Counted from the first letter of the stretch, positions 43,597 to 53,924 are shown. The stretch is DNA of 64,000 nucleotides from Candidatus Limnocylindrales bacterium (GCA_035626395.1 DASPNR010000002.1:250501-314500), one strand, 5' to 3'. The notes: generated from the letters alone by a model not told the origin. Made by a program: numbers and translations.

Positions 43597-45023
43597 CGTC
43601 CTCGCGACTCTCGCGTCAGCCCCAGGCGATCCATCCGGCGATACAATGTGGCGCGGCCGATCCCCAGCCTCTTGGCCGCCACCTGCACGTTCCACTGCGT
43701 CACTTCGAGGGCGCGGCAGATCAGTCGCTTTTCGACCTGCTCGAGCGGTTCGATCACGCCGGCGCCGTTGCTGCCGTCGTGCTCCGCCGTCGCGCCCGCT
43801 GCGGCGCCCGCCTGCTGCGGCGGAGGAGACAGCCAGGTCGCCGGCTCGACGCCTTCGAGCAGCTCGTCGTCGAGCGCACCCAGGCACAGCGTGTCCGATT
43901 CTTCGAGGATGACCGCGCGCTCGACCACGTTGGCGAGCTGGCGGACGTTGCCCGGCCATGAGTACGCCTCGAGAACGCGCATGGCCTCATCGGAGACCTT
44001 GGTGATCGGACGGTTGTGGCGCGCCGCGAAGCGCTCGACGAATGCGGCCACGAGCACCCGCACGTCACCCTCGCGCTCGCGCAGCGGAGGCAGCCGGCAC
44101 GGAAACACCGCCAGGCGGTAGTAGAGGTCCTCGCGGAATCGGCCCGCCTGCGCGTCGGCACGCAGGTCGCGATTGGTGGCGGCGATGACGCGCACGTCGA
44201 CATGGATCTCGCGCGTCCCCCCGACTCGCTGGATCGTGCGCTCCTGGAGGGCGCGCAGCAGGCGCACCTGCAGGTCCACTCGCAGCTCGCCGACCTCGTC
44301 GAGGAAGAGCGTGCCGCGATCGGCGCGCTCGAACACGCCCACGCGCTCGGCCACTGCGCCAGTGAACGCGCCGCGCTCGTGTCCGAACAGCTCGCTCTCG
44401 ATCAGGCTCTCCGGAATGGCGCCGCAGTTCACCGTCACGAATGGGCCGGCGCATCGGGCGCTCTCGGCATGGATTGCGCGCGCCGCAACCTCCTTGCCGG
44501 TGCCGCTCTCGCCTTCCAGTAGAACCGTCACCTCGCTGCTGGCCGCCTTGGCCAGGAGACGCTTGGCGGCAACCAGCGCCGGCGACTCGCCGATCATCGT
44601 CCCGAAACCGTGACGGCGGCGGAACTCCTGGGAAACCGACGCAAGTCGGCTCTCCAGAACGCCGCGCTCGCACGCATTCCGGACTGCCGTGATCAGGCGC
44701 TGGGGATCGATCGCCTTGGGGACATAGTCGATCGCGCCGGCGCTCATGCACTCGACGACGCTCTGAACGCCTTCGTCGGCAGTGGCGATGATGACCGGCA
44801 GCGATGGGTGCTCGGCGCGGATGCGCCGCAACGCCTCTTTGCCCGACATGTCGGGCAGGCCGAGGTCGAGGACGACCGCCGAGGCACGGTTGCCGCGCAG
44901 CCACTCCAGGGCTGCGGCGCCGCGATCGGCGAAGGTCACTTCGAACCCTTCGCCGAACAGCATGTGCTGGACCAGGCGGGCGAATTTTAGATCGTCCTCC
45001 ACCACGAGCACGACGGGCTTCAC
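43593..45023 (-). CDS. NtrC-family sigma-54-dependent response regulator
   Basis: This 476-residue activator has an N-terminal receiver (VVLVVEDD, phospho-acceptor in VVLDLGLPDMSG, Lys in VPKAI). The AAA+ domain has Walker A GESGTGKE, the GAFTGA sigma-54 contact loop (GHERGAFTGA), Walker B LFLDEVGEL and the Arg fingers near REDLYYRL. The C-terminal HTH is of the Fis type (LEVTQWNVQVAAKRLGIGRATLYRRM). The GTG at 45023 has AGGAG upstream. It phosphorylates via the coupled hybrid kinase and should act on sigma-54 promoters. The only sigma-54-like promoter that I see nearby is 45254-45268 on the opposite strand, divergent from it. Confidence 0.93.
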   Translation of the reverse strand: MKPVVLVVEDDLKFARLVQHMLFGEGFEVTFADRGAAALEWLRGNRASAVVLDLGLPDMSGKEALRRIRAEHPSLPVIIATADEGVQSVVECMSAGAIDYVPKAIDPQRLITAVRNACERGVLESRLASVSQEFRRRHGFGTMIGESPALVAAKRLLAKAASSEVTVLLEGESGTGKEVAARAIHAESARCAGPFVTVNCGAIPESLIESELFGHERGAFTGAVAERVGVFERADRGTLFLDEVGELRVDLQVRLLRALQERTIQRVGGTREIHVDVRVIAATNRDLRADAQAGRFREDLYYRLAVFPCRLPPLREREGDVRVLVAAFVERFAARHNRPITKVSDEAMRVLEAYSWPGNVRQLANVVERAVILEESDTLCLGALDDELLEGVEPATWLSPPPQQAGAAAGATAEHDGSNGAGVIEPLEQVEKRLICRALEVTQWNVQVAAKRLGIGRATLYRRMDRLGLTRESRGR

Positions 45024-45129
45024 TCTATTCTCCTCGCTAGCGCGGATCCGGCTTTGGTACCGCATCAGGGTGCAGTACGGATCGCTGCGCGATCTTAGAA
45101 CCAAGCCTAGCCGCGAGTCTGTAGCAAAT

Positions 45130-45148
45130 GTGTTTCATATCGGGACAC
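45130..45148. promoter_or_regulatory. Candidate enhancer site (GTGT-N11-ACAC)
   Basis: GTGT and ACAC flank 11 bases, a dyad of the TGT-N11-ACA type bound by several NtrC-family activators. It lies about 115 bases upstream of the sigma-54-like promoter and between it and the divergent activator gene. Confidence 0.4.
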
Positions 45149-45253
45149 GCTCGGCGCCGCTTCTCTCCATGAGGCGTTGCATTACGGGAAGCAGCAAGCG
45201 CCTCCATCGAGCAAAGATGACTGGTGTTGCAGGGTTGCCGGCCGTGCCGGTCT

Positions 45254-45268
45254 TGGCCCACGCCTTGC
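45254..45268 (+). promoter_or_regulatory. Sigma-54-type -24/-12 promoter
   Basis: TGGCCCACGCCTTGC fits the consensus TGGCAC-N5-TTGC at all but one fixed base, with the required 11-base distance between TGG and TTGC. It is divergent from the sigma-54 activator gene and is followed by a terminator 230 bases downstream. The expected start is near 45280. No protein gene follows, so the product would be an RNA. Confidence 0.65.
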
Positions 45269-45279
45269 TGTCGTTCCAG

Positions 45280-45541
45280 GCAGTCCGACAACGCCGGTGC
45301 GGGGAGCACCGGGCGGACGGCGGCGGAGCAGAGTTGGGAGCGCGGTTCGCGGGGGCGAAGCAGCGCAGGCCGCAAAACCGGTCAGGGCAATCTGGGGAGA
45401 TTGCCGCGCCGGCGGGAGCGGGTTCACGGGGAGGAATGACGGTCGGTCACGGGGTGGACTGGGCCGACGGTCAGACGGGGGACAACCCCGCGCTTTGGCT
45501 CGCAGCGTGTAGGCGACCCAAAGCGCGGGGTTTCTTTTTTT
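45280..45541 (+). ncRNA. Putative sigma-54-controlled regulatory RNA, CsrB/RsmZ-like
   Basis: This predicted RNA of about 260 nt runs from the sigma-54 promoter start to a strong terminator. It has hairpins with GGA-containing loops: CCGGTGC-GGGGA-GCACCGG (45294-45312), then GGCAATCT-GGGG-AGATTGCC (45386-45405), where GGA overlaps the loop. In all, ten GGA motifs occur between 45303 and 45482. CsrA/RsmA binds GGA in hairpin loops, and RNAs such as CsrB or RsmZ carry several of these. The stretch has no convincing coding frame. Being next to an NtrC-type activator and two hybrid kinases, it resembles control arrangements like CbrB-CrcZ. CsrA is not present in this window, and the G-rich base composition raises the GGA count, so the class is an inference. 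Confidence 0.6.
45484..45541 (+). terminator. Rho-independent terminator of the putative RNA
   Basis: AACCCCGCGCTTTGG and CCAAAGCGCGGGGTT form a perfect 15-bp stem with a 19-base loop, followed by TTTCTTTTTTT. The T-run exists only on the plus strand, so it ends plus-strand transcripts. It abuts the stop of the convergent MEDS kinase. Confidence 0.88.
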
Positions 45542-48075
45542 CAGCTCCCGGATCGAGCGGAGCCCGCCAGGCTGGCGACCACCGCCACCAGCTCGCCCGG
45601 CTCCACGGGCTTCGGCACGAACATGTTGAACCCGGCCGACAGCGCCCGGCGCCGGTCCTCGACGCGCGCATAAGCGGTCAGCGCCACCGCCGGGATCTGC
45701 TTGCCTGCCCTCGCCTCGCGCGCGCGCAGCCGCGCGATGAAGCTGAAGCCATCCTCGCCGGGCATGGCCAGGTCCGCGATCAGCACCGCCGGGTTGAACC
45801 ACTGCAGCACCTCGAAGGCTTCGGCCGCCGAAGATGCCGTCCGCACCGTCGCCCCGTTCTCCTTGAGCATCGCATACAGGACGTTGAGCGTGTCGCGGTC
45901 GTTGTCGATCACCAGCAGGCGCATGCCCTCGAGCGCCGTGACCGTATCGCTGACCGGAGGCGCGGGCGCGCGTGATGCCGCACGCCTCTGCACGCCCGCT
46001 TCGGGAGCCGGAGCCAGGGGAAGGCGGACGGTGAAAGTGGCGCCGCGGCCACGACCCAGGCTTTCGGCGACCACCGCCCCGCCGTGCAGTTCCACCATGT
46101 GGCGGACGATGGCCAGGCCCAGCCCGAGCCCGCCGTGGCGGCGTGCGCTGCTGCCGTCGGCCTGCCGGAAACGATCGAACAGGAACGGCGCGAAGTCGGC
46201 ATCGAAGCCCTCGCCGCTGTCGCTGACGCGCACGCAGACGTGCGACCCGGCACGCTCCATTCGCAGATCGATCGTCCCGCCGGCAGGTGTGAACTTGATC
46301 GCGTTCGACAGCAGGTTCCAGATCACCTGCTGCAGCCGGTTGGCATCCCCGAGCACGCGCTGCTGCGTCCTCTCCACGGCGACGGTGACGGAGAGGCCCT
46401 TGGACTCGGCCGCAAGCTGAACCGAGGCGACGGCCGCCTCGACCACCGCACTCATGTCGACCGGCTGGATGTTCAGCCGCAGCTTGCCCGTGATGATACG
46501 GGAAACGTCGAGGATGTCTTCGACGAGCTGTGCCTGCGTGGTGGCAGCCCGCTCGATGGTCTCGATCGCTCGCGCGCTGGTGGCTTCATCGAGACCGTCG
46601 TGCCTGAGCATGTGCGCCCAGCCGATGATCGCGGTCAGCGGCGTGCGCAGCTCGTGACTGACGGTTGCGAGGAACTCGTCCTTGAGGCGGCTGGCGCGCT
46701 CGGCCTCCTCGCGCGCACGCTGCTCGCGCAGCAGGAGCTGCGTGCGATCCTCGAGCTCGCGCCGGTCCTGCTCGTGCAGCCGGGCGTTCTCGATGGCGTC
46801 GGCCGTCATGCGGGCGTAGAGGTCCATCAGCCGCATCTCGCGCTGGGTGACGCGCCGCGGACTGCGGAAATGAACGGTCAGAACGCCGAGGATCTGGCCG
46901 GCGCGATTGATCAGGGGCGTGCAGTGGCACGCTCGAAAGCCCGCCATCCGCGCAGCATCGCGGTAGCCGTCGAAGATGGCATCCATGTCCACGTCTTCGA
47001 CCACGACCCGGCGCCGTTCGGCGTAGCTGGTGCCGCAGGCGCCGCCGCGGCAAGGCACCCATGCGATACGGCGCAGGAAGTCCTCCTCGAAGCCGGCATG
47101 CGCCCGCACCAGCAGGCCGTCGCCCGTCGCGCCCGCAGCCGAGACGGCCGCACACCCCGCGTCCGCCGTCGTCGTGGCGGCGCACAGCGAGATCAGCCCC
47201 ATGTCGGTGCCGTGCACGTCGAGCGCCGCGCGCAGCACGCCCTGCAGGACGGTCGTCAGATCGTCGCGGCCGCTCAGGCTCAGGCTGATTTCGTGCAGCC
47301 GGCGCATGTCTTCGACCTGCTGCTGAAGGTCACGCTGGACCGCGCGCAGGGCGTGCTCGACCTCACGGCGTTCGCGAACCTCCTTTTCCAGGAGCGTCGC
47401 CTTGTGCTGCCATTCGACCACGGCGCGCATGCGCTCGTCCTGGTTGCCGAGCCGCGCCAGGCTCTCGGAGGGCAGCACGTGCGAGTGCCGCGAGCAGATG
47501 CCGGCGATGTCGCCGGTGGCGTCGGCGCGGCCGAGCGCATCGAACCCGTAGGCACAGAAGAGCGTGAACGAATGCGTCTGCTGCAGCTCGGACCAGAGCC
47601 CCTCCAGCCGCAACGCCTCTTCGCGGCGGCCCGCGCTCCAGAGGAGCGCGACCATTTCTCCAAACACTCGCACCCGCTCGCCGGCGCGTTCCAGCAGCGC
47701 GCCGACGATGTCGGTGAAACGCGTCGCGTCGATTCTTCCGCGCACCTGCAGCGACTCCAGCGTCTGCGAGGCATCGAGGATGACGAGCTCGCCGGCGGCC
47801 GCGGCCGCATCCGGATCGATGCCCTGCCGGCGCAGCAGGTCCTGAAGTGCCCGAGCGCGGTGCGCTGTGGCAACGACGATGCAGGTGGCTCCCTCGCCCA
47901 GACCGACAGCCACGTAGCTTGCCAGCGAGCGGTCGAGAAACGGCTCCTGCTCGTAGAACTGGACGTAATGATCCGACGGCCGGACCCCCTCCCAGGCGTA
48001 GCCCGCGTCGGCGGTCTCCATCGCGAACGTGGGCATGCTCGAGACGGACTGCATGCTGCTCGATGGCGAAATCAC
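45541..48075 (-). CDS. MEDS-GAF hybrid histidine kinase with receiver
   Basis: This 844-residue cytoplasmic kinase has an N-terminal MEDS (DcmR-like sensory) domain (residues about 30-185) with HYVQFYEQEPFLDRSLASYV and GEGATCIVVATAHRA. A coiled-coil linker (about 215-260) follows, then a GAF domain (about 265-430). HisKA is seen as ATVSHELRTPLTAIIGW (His about 472) and HATPase as NLLSNAIKFTPAGG and DSGEGFDADF. The C-terminal receiver has VIDNDRD and LIADLAMPGEDG. There are no membrane segments. The start is GTG at 48075 with GGAGG seven bases upstream. It is convergent with the putative RNA and could be in the same circuit as the NtrC pair, but this is not shown. Confidence 0.88.
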   Translation of the reverse strand: MISPSSSMQSVSSMPTFAMETADAGYAWEGVRPSDHYVQFYEQEPFLDRSLASYVAVGLGEGATCIVVATAHRARALQDLLRRQGIDPDAAAAAGELVILDASQTLESLQVRGRIDATRFTDIVGALLERAGERVRVFGEMVALLWSAGRREEALRLEGLWSELQQTHSFTLFCAYGFDALGRADATGDIAGICSRHSHVLPSESLARLGNQDERMRAVVEWQHKATLLEKEVRERREVEHALRAVQRDLQQQVEDMRRLHEISLSLSGRDDLTTVLQGVLRAALDVHGTDMGLISLCAATTTADAGCAAVSAAGATGDGLLVRAHAGFEEDFLRRIAWVPCRGGACGTSYAERRRVVVEDVDMDAIFDGYRDAARMAGFRACHCTPLINRAGQILGVLTVHFRSPRRVTQREMRLMDLYARMTADAIENARLHEQDRRELEDRTQLLLREQRAREEAERASRLKDEFLATVSHELRTPLTAIIGWAHMLRHDGLDEATSARAIETIERAATTQAQLVEDILDVSRIITGKLRLNIQPVDMSAVVEAAVASVQLAAESKGLSVTVAVERTQQRVLGDANRLQQVIWNLLSNAIKFTPAGGTIDLRMERAGSHVCVRVSDSGEGFDADFAPFLFDRFRQADGSSARRHGGLGLGLAIVRHMVELHGGAVVAESLGRGRGATFTVRLPLAPAPEAGVQRRAASRAPAPPVSDTVTALEGMRLLVIDNDRDTLNVLYAMLKENGATVRTASSAAEAFEVLQWFNPAVLIADLAMPGEDGFSFIARLRAREARAGKQIPAVALTAYARVEDRRRALSAGFNMFVPKPVEPGELVAVVASLAGSARSGS

Positions 48076-48249
48076 GTAGCCTCCGTGCGGCTGCGGACCA
48101 CGATGGCGGAGAGTGGAGCGGCTGGTGCCATCCGTTTCCGTCGACAGGACGAAACCGGGTGTGTGCGCGGCGCGTGACGGATATTAGCCGCCTTGGGCGA
48201 CCCCAAGAAGATGGTCTGCGTCGACTGCGCGTCCGACAGCAAAAAAAAT

Positions 48250-50538
48250 TCAGCCTGCCGGGCAGTCAAGCTCGGTAAGAAGGCCGACCGCTGCGCGCAG
48301 GACCGCCAGGGCATCGGATGCCAGCACGTGACCATTCGAGTCGACGTCGCATACCGTCGCCGCACACGAGCGCTGCCCGACCGCCGCTGCCAGCGTGAAC
48401 AGCGCGTCACTGCCGACCGGGACGGCTCCCGGTGAATTGGTGGGCTTACCGCAGGGCACGCGTGTGCAGTTGCCTCTACAGGGGTCGCCGAAGTGAAAGT
48501 CGTTGTCGCCGTCGTCGCAGTCCTCGCCGTCGTCGAGCACGGCGTTGCCACACTGCGGCGAGGCCGATGTGGTCGTGGTCGGATCGGCCGGCGTGAAAAC
48601 AGCAGTGTAAGTGGTGGAGCCCGGCGGGACCTGGATAAGGTGCTCGAGACCGCCGCCATCCGACCAGTGGTCGAAGACGTAATCGGTTCCCAGCAGCGTC
48701 TGCTCGGGCTCGACCGCCAGCTCGCGCGTCAGCCCCACGACGCCGTCGAACTCGGCGCCGCTCGCATAGGGGCGACCGTCGACGACGACCTCGAGCCCGG
48801 CCGGCTGCGTCTGCACGGTGAAGGTGGCGACTTCGGGAAGGACGTCTTCGTAGACGGTGGTGGTGCGGCCGCCCGAGTCGGTCACGCGCAGGTTGACGCG
48901 ATACCAGACGTCGGTGGCGGTCTCGCCGAGCGTGGCGACGCTGAAGCTGCCGCCCGCCACGCCGGGCGTCGGCGGCAGATACGGATGGAAATGCGAGTTG
49001 TGGTGGAAGTCCACTCGCCACGAAAACGAGGAGGGCGGCATTGGCCCGTCTTCCGGGTCGGTTGCGGCTCCCGAGAACTCGATCAGATCGCCGCCGTGGT
49101 AGAGCTCACGCGGCCTGGTCAGCACGATCGACGGCACGGGCAGCTGGTTCGTCGTCGCCGTCAGCACCGCCGGCGCCGAAACGGTTTCACCGAAGCCGTT
49201 GTGCACGACGACGCGGAACTCGTCCTGGTCGTCTTCGGCGGTGACCGCGTCCAGCGTGTAGCTCGCACCGACGGCGCCATCGATCGCCATGCCGTTGCGC
49301 CGCCATTGATATCCGTCGGCCCCGATGCTCTCGACCGCGAACGTCACCGGATCGCCGATCAGCACCGTCTGCGACTCCGGCTGCACCGCGATCTGCGGCG
49401 CCAGCGAGCCTGTGTAGAAGATGCGATAGATCGCGCCGGGATCATCCTGGCGAACGCCGCCGGCCGGCCGCACCAGAACGAAGAGGCTGCCGTCGGGCCC
49501 GACGTCCAGATCGGTGGGGTTGCCGGCCAGCATGCGCACGAAGTCCGACGGCTGATGCGTGCCGGTGTCCAGCCATCGGATCCAGCGGCCGCAGAAGTCG
49601 GCGAAAAAGTAACCGCCTTCGTAGGCTTGCGGGAACTGCGCTGCCGCCGGCGAATAGAAGACGCCGGCGGTGATGGCGCATCCTCCCACCGGATGTCCGC
49701 CGTGCTCGTAGGCGTAGATGGGATCGATGAACGCCGGGTTCTCCGATGGCCCCTCGGCCTGCGGCCACCCGTAGTTCCCGCCGGGCGTTCCCTCGTCGAT
49801 CTCCTCCCAGTCCACCGCGCCCACGTCGTTGATGAACAGGCGGCCACTGGCCGGATCGAATGCCATCGTGAAGGGATTGCGAAGCCCGTAGGCCCAGATT
49901 GCGCGATTGACGCCGGTGGCGGTGGCGTAGAACGGATTGTCGGTGGGAATCGAGCCGTCCGGATTGATGCGCAGGATCTTGCCGAACGGCACCGTCAGCT
50001 TCTGTGCATTGGTGTTCAGGCTGTGATCGCCCACGCCCAGATAGAGCTTGCCGTCGGGGCCGAAGTGCATGGCGCCACCGAAGTGGTAGCGAGCATTGAC
50101 GCCATAGGGGGGAAGCTCGAACAAAAGTGTCTCGGAGCCGGGCTTTGCCTGATCGCCTTCGGCGGTGAAGCGTACGATGCGATAGGCGCGCGGGCCGGGA
50201 GACGCGAAGTAGACGTAGACGTACCCGTTGCTGGCAAAGGCCGGATCCAGCGCGATGCCGAGCAGCCCGCGCTCATAGATGTTGTCGACCGTCAGCTGGA
50301 CGAACGGCTCGTCCAGCAGCGCGGCGTTCTTGACGATGCGGACGCGGCCATCCTGCTCGGCGACGAAGAGCCGACCGTCGGGCGCCAGCGCCATGGCCGT
50401 GGGGCTGACCAGATCGTCGACGACCGCAGTCTCCACGAACCCGAGCGGCAGAATCGTGGCCCCGGCCTGGGACGCCGCAGCCGCCAGCGCAAGCGACGCC
50501 GCAGCCGCCATCCACAGCCTTTTGCCGAGAGCCCTCAT
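48250..50538 (-). CDS. Secreted PQQ-dependent sugar dehydrogenase-like protein with dockerin-like tail
   Basis: This 762-residue exported protein has a signal peptide (MRALGKRLWMAAAASLALAAAASQAGA) and a six-bladed beta-propeller of the glucose/sorbosone dehydrogenase (GSDH) type, with LVSPTAMALAPDGRLFVAEQDGRV, ERGLLGIALDPAF, YHFGGAMHFGPDGKLY and YGLRNPFTMAFDPASGRLF. An Ig-like region (about 380-480), a further beta region (about 490-620) and a Cys-rich segment CGNAVLDDGEDCDDGDN follow. The C-terminus (CDVDSNGHVLASDALAVLRAAVG) resembles a dockerin-like calcium repeat. It may oxidise sugars or be a surface-attached lectin-like protein, since the active site was not checked. It is monocistronic. 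Confidence 0.8.
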   Translation of the reverse strand: MRALGKRLWMAAAASLALAAAASQAGATILPLGFVETAVVDDLVSPTAMALAPDGRLFVAEQDGRVRIVKNAALLDEPFVQLTVDNIYERGLLGIALDPAFASNGYVYVYFASPGPRAYRIVRFTAEGDQAKPGSETLLFELPPYGVNARYHFGGAMHFGPDGKLYLGVGDHSLNTNAQKLTVPFGKILRINPDGSIPTDNPFYATATGVNRAIWAYGLRNPFTMAFDPASGRLFINDVGAVDWEEIDEGTPGGNYGWPQAEGPSENPAFIDPIYAYEHGGHPVGGCAITAGVFYSPAAAQFPQAYEGGYFFADFCGRWIRWLDTGTHQPSDFVRMLAGNPTDLDVGPDGSLFVLVRPAGGVRQDDPGAIYRIFYTGSLAPQIAVQPESQTVLIGDPVTFAVESIGADGYQWRRNGMAIDGAVGASYTLDAVTAEDDQDEFRVVVHNGFGETVSAPAVLTATTNQLPVPSIVLTRPRELYHGGDLIEFSGAATDPEDGPMPPSSFSWRVDFHHNSHFHPYLPPTPGVAGGSFSVATLGETATDVWYRVNLRVTDSGGRTTTVYEDVLPEVATFTVQTQPAGLEVVVDGRPYASGAEFDGVVGLTRELAVEPEQTLLGTDYVFDHWSDGGGLEHLIQVPPGSTTYTAVFTPADPTTTTSASPQCGNAVLDDGEDCDDGDNDFHFGDPCRGNCTRVPCGKPTNSPGAVPVGSDALFTLAAAVGQRSCAATVCDVDSNGHVLASDALAVLRAAVGLLTELDCPAG

Positions 50539-50756
50539 GCTGTCTCCTTGACGCGCCACCGCCTGGCAGCAGCGCCGTCCTTCATGCCCGGAAAGCGCCG
50601 GCAAGAAAACAGGCATTCTTGCGCCGGCCCTGCTCGATCCGCTGCCGCTCAGGCTCCATCATCGTCCATCAACGGCCTGGACATCCGCGGCGCCAACCGC
50701 TTCGAGCTCATGACAACCCCACAAACATCACCCTGACCGTCGTCCCGGACGGACGC

Positions 50757-50801
50757 ATAAAAAAATCCCCTTTCCGACAACGATCGGAAAGGGGACTTTT
50801 T
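50757..50801. terminator. Bidirectional rho-independent terminator
   Basis: TCCCCTTTCCGA and TCGGAAAGGGGA form a perfect 12-bp stem with loop CAACGA. An A-run lies on the left and a T-run on the right, so it can end transcription in both directions. For the minus strand it lies about 170 bases after the thiolase gene, beyond the repeat. Confidence 0.85.
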
Positions 50802-50842
50802 CAGCAACCACGCAGGACGAGCGAAGCGACGTCCGTCACCTT

Positions 50843-50955
50843 CGGACCGCGCGCAACGGGTCAGCGGCAAGGCGCGCGGCGCGGGCGCGGCGCAGGCGGG
50901 CCGGCGGCCACGGGACGCGCAACGCAACCGGTCGCCCGTTCCGCTCGTGTCCGCC
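50843..50955. repeat. Imperfect palindrome, repeat family copy C
   Basis: It begins with CGGACCGCGCGCAACGGG, the same 18 bases as at 56258. It ends with CGCCCGTTCCG, matching the other side of that copy. The arms pair imperfectly over about 50 bases; the central GTAC motif of the other copies is absent. It lies 14 bases downstream of the thiolase stop. Confidence 0.6.
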
Positions 50956-50968
50956 CGCGCGAAGCGCG

Positions 50969-52156
<1,188 letters not shown>

Positions 52157-52281
52157 CTTGATTCCTCCTGGCCTCGGCGCCGCGTAGGGTCGCCGGCCGC
52201 TGTGATGCCGTCACAATGGCAAGACCTTGCAATACGTCAAGCGAGCGCGAGCGTCGCCCGTTCGCATCGGAAAGCGCGAGC

Positions 52282-53838
52282 TCAGCGCGCGATGGTCAGC
52301 GTGAAGTAGAACGACGCGCCCATGCCCGGCTCGGCCTCGGCCCACGCCCGGCCGCCGTGACGGGCGATGATGCGCCGGACGTTCGCGAGGCCGACGCCGG
52401 TTCCTTCGAACTCATCGATGTGGTGAAGCCGCTGGAAGACGCCGAACAGCTTGTCGGCGTACTGCATGTCGAAACCGACGCCGTTGTCGTGCACGGCGAT
52501 GATGGCGCGACCGTCGTCTTCGCCGACGCAGCCGATCTCGATGCGCGCCAGCGGCTGCGGCTGCGTGTACTTGATCGCGTTGTCGATGAGGTTCGCGAAG
52601 ACCTGGCGGATCATCGAACGGTCGCCCACGACCCTCGGCAATGGCTCCACCTTCCATTCGATGGCGCGATCGCCGCCGCCCGCTCGCATCGCGCGCACGA
52701 CCTCGCTCACCAGCTCGTCCAGATCGAGCTCACCCTCGGCAGCTTCGGTGCGTCCCGCGCGCGAGAAGCTCAGCAGGTCGTCGATCAGCCCTCCCATCTG
52801 CCTGCTGGCGTCGGAGATGGATCGCAGGTGCTGCTCCGCCTGCGGCGGCATCTGCCGTGCGCAGTCCTCGGCCAGCATGGCCGCGTACCCGTTGATGTGG
52901 CGCAGCGGGGCACGCAAATCGTGCGAAACCGAATAGCAGAATGCTTCGAGCTCGGCATTGGCTTCCAGCAGCGCGTGCGTTCGCTCGTGCACGCGCGCCT
53001 CCAGCTTGGCGTTGAGCTCTGCCAGCTCCAGCTCGGCCCGCTTCCGATCGGTCACGTCCTGGACCTGCGACACGAAGTAGAGAAGCTCACCATCCTTGCC
53101 CCGAACCAGCGAGACGGTCAGCAGGCACCAGATCACGTGTCCCTGCTTGTGGATGTAGCGCTTGTCGAGCTGATAGCTGTCGAGCTCGCCCGACAACACC
53201 CGGCGCAAGAGCTCGAGGTCGGAGGCGAGGTCGTCGGGATGCGTGATGGACTGGAAGTCGCGATCGAGCAGCTCGGCCGGTGCATAGCCGGTGATCCGGC
53301 ACAGCGAGCGGTTGACCGACAGGAAGCGGCCCTCGGTGCTGACCAGGCACATGCCAATGGCCGAAAACTGCATGGCGCTGCGAAAGCGGTCCTCGCTTTC
53401 CGCCAGCGACTCTTCGACCATCTTGCGATGGGTGACGTCGCGGCCTTCGGCGATGACGTAGAGCAGGCGGCCGTCGTCGTCGTACGCCGGCTTGGTCGAG
53501 ACGTCCACGATCAGGCGGCCGCCGTCGCTCCGGCGGCCCTCGTGCTCCTCGCGCACGAACTCGCCCCTGGCCGCGGCCTCGGCAGCCGCGCGCAGCCGTG
53601 CGAGCACGTCGTTGCCGGCCGGCCAGGGAACCTCCCAGAACTTGCTGCCGATGGCCTGACTGTCACTGGTCAGGCCGCAGATGCCGAGCGCGGCCTGGTT
53701 GATCTCGAGAACCGTCCCATCGGCCGCCAGCAGAACCGTGAACTGGAACATCGAGTCGAAGAGCGCGCGAAAGCGGCGCTCGCTGTGCCGCAATGCCGCC
53801 TGGGCATCGCGCACCTCCTTCTTCTGGACCGCTTGCAC
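52282..53838 (-). CDS. PAS-PAS histidine kinase (phytochrome-like HisKA)
   Basis: This kinase of about 518 residues has two PAS domains (residues about 20-140 and 145-265), the second with the PAC end FVSQVQDVTDRKRAE. A coiled coil (about 265-300) follows, then HisKA CYSVSHDLRAPLRHINGYA and HATPase with NLIDNAIKYTQ, VHDNGVGFDMQ and GTGVGLANVRRI. No membrane segment and no receiver are visible, so it signals to a separate partner. No ATG fits; the GTG at 53838 gives an open reading frame just after the GGT gene stop at 53925, and a GTG at 53814 is an alternative. No cognate regulator gene lies beside it. Confidence 0.82.
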   Translation of the reverse strand: MQAVQKKEVRDAQAALRHSERRFRALFDSMFQFTVLLAADGTVLEINQAALGICGLTSDSQAIGSKFWEVPWPAGNDVLARLRAAAEAAARGEFVREEHEGRRSDGGRLIVDVSTKPAYDDDGRLLYVIAEGRDVTHRKMVEESLAESEDRFRSAMQFSAIGMCLVSTEGRFLSVNRSLCRITGYAPAELLDRDFQSITHPDDLASDLELLRRVLSGELDSYQLDKRYIHKQGHVIWCLLTVSLVRGKDGELLYFVSQVQDVTDRKRAELELAELNAKLEARVHERTHALLEANAELEAFCYSVSHDLRAPLRHINGYAAMLAEDCARQMPPQAEQHLRSISDASRQMGGLIDDLLSFSRAGRTEAAEGELDLDELVSEVVRAMRAGGGDRAIEWKVEPLPRVVGDRSMIRQVFANLIDNAIKYTQPQPLARIEIGCVGEDDGRAIIAVHDNGVGFDMQYADKLFGVFQRLHHIDEFEGTGVGLANVRRIIARHGGRAWAEAEPGMGASFYFTLTIAR

Positions 53839-53924
53839 GCCCCCCGAAATCCGCGGCGCAGTATCGCCGAACCTCCTGCTCAACCGAAGCGGATTTGTGA
53901 GGCGCGCCAAAGAAAAAGGGCGCG

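Noticed and set aside
43597-43959. Upstream extension of the hybrid kinase to a 1422-residue protein
   Set aside because: The extra 121 residues are Arg/Gly-rich, antisense to the activator gene's coding frame, and the ATGA overlap at 43593-43596 is a natural start.
45177-45512. 111-residue open frame on the plus strand in the activator-MEDS gap
   Set aside because: Arg/Gly-rich composition, no ribosome site at a convincing start, no domain, and it overlaps the terminator stem region. The promoter-terminator structure is better explained by an RNA.
45280-45541. Riboswitch, RNase P RNA, SRP RNA, tmRNA or 6S RNA in the activator-MEDS gap
   Set aside because: The conserved cores of these RNAs (for example GAGGAAAGTCC of RNase P RNA and the SRP GGAAGG-type loop) are absent. 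No gene is in frame downstream for a riboswitch.
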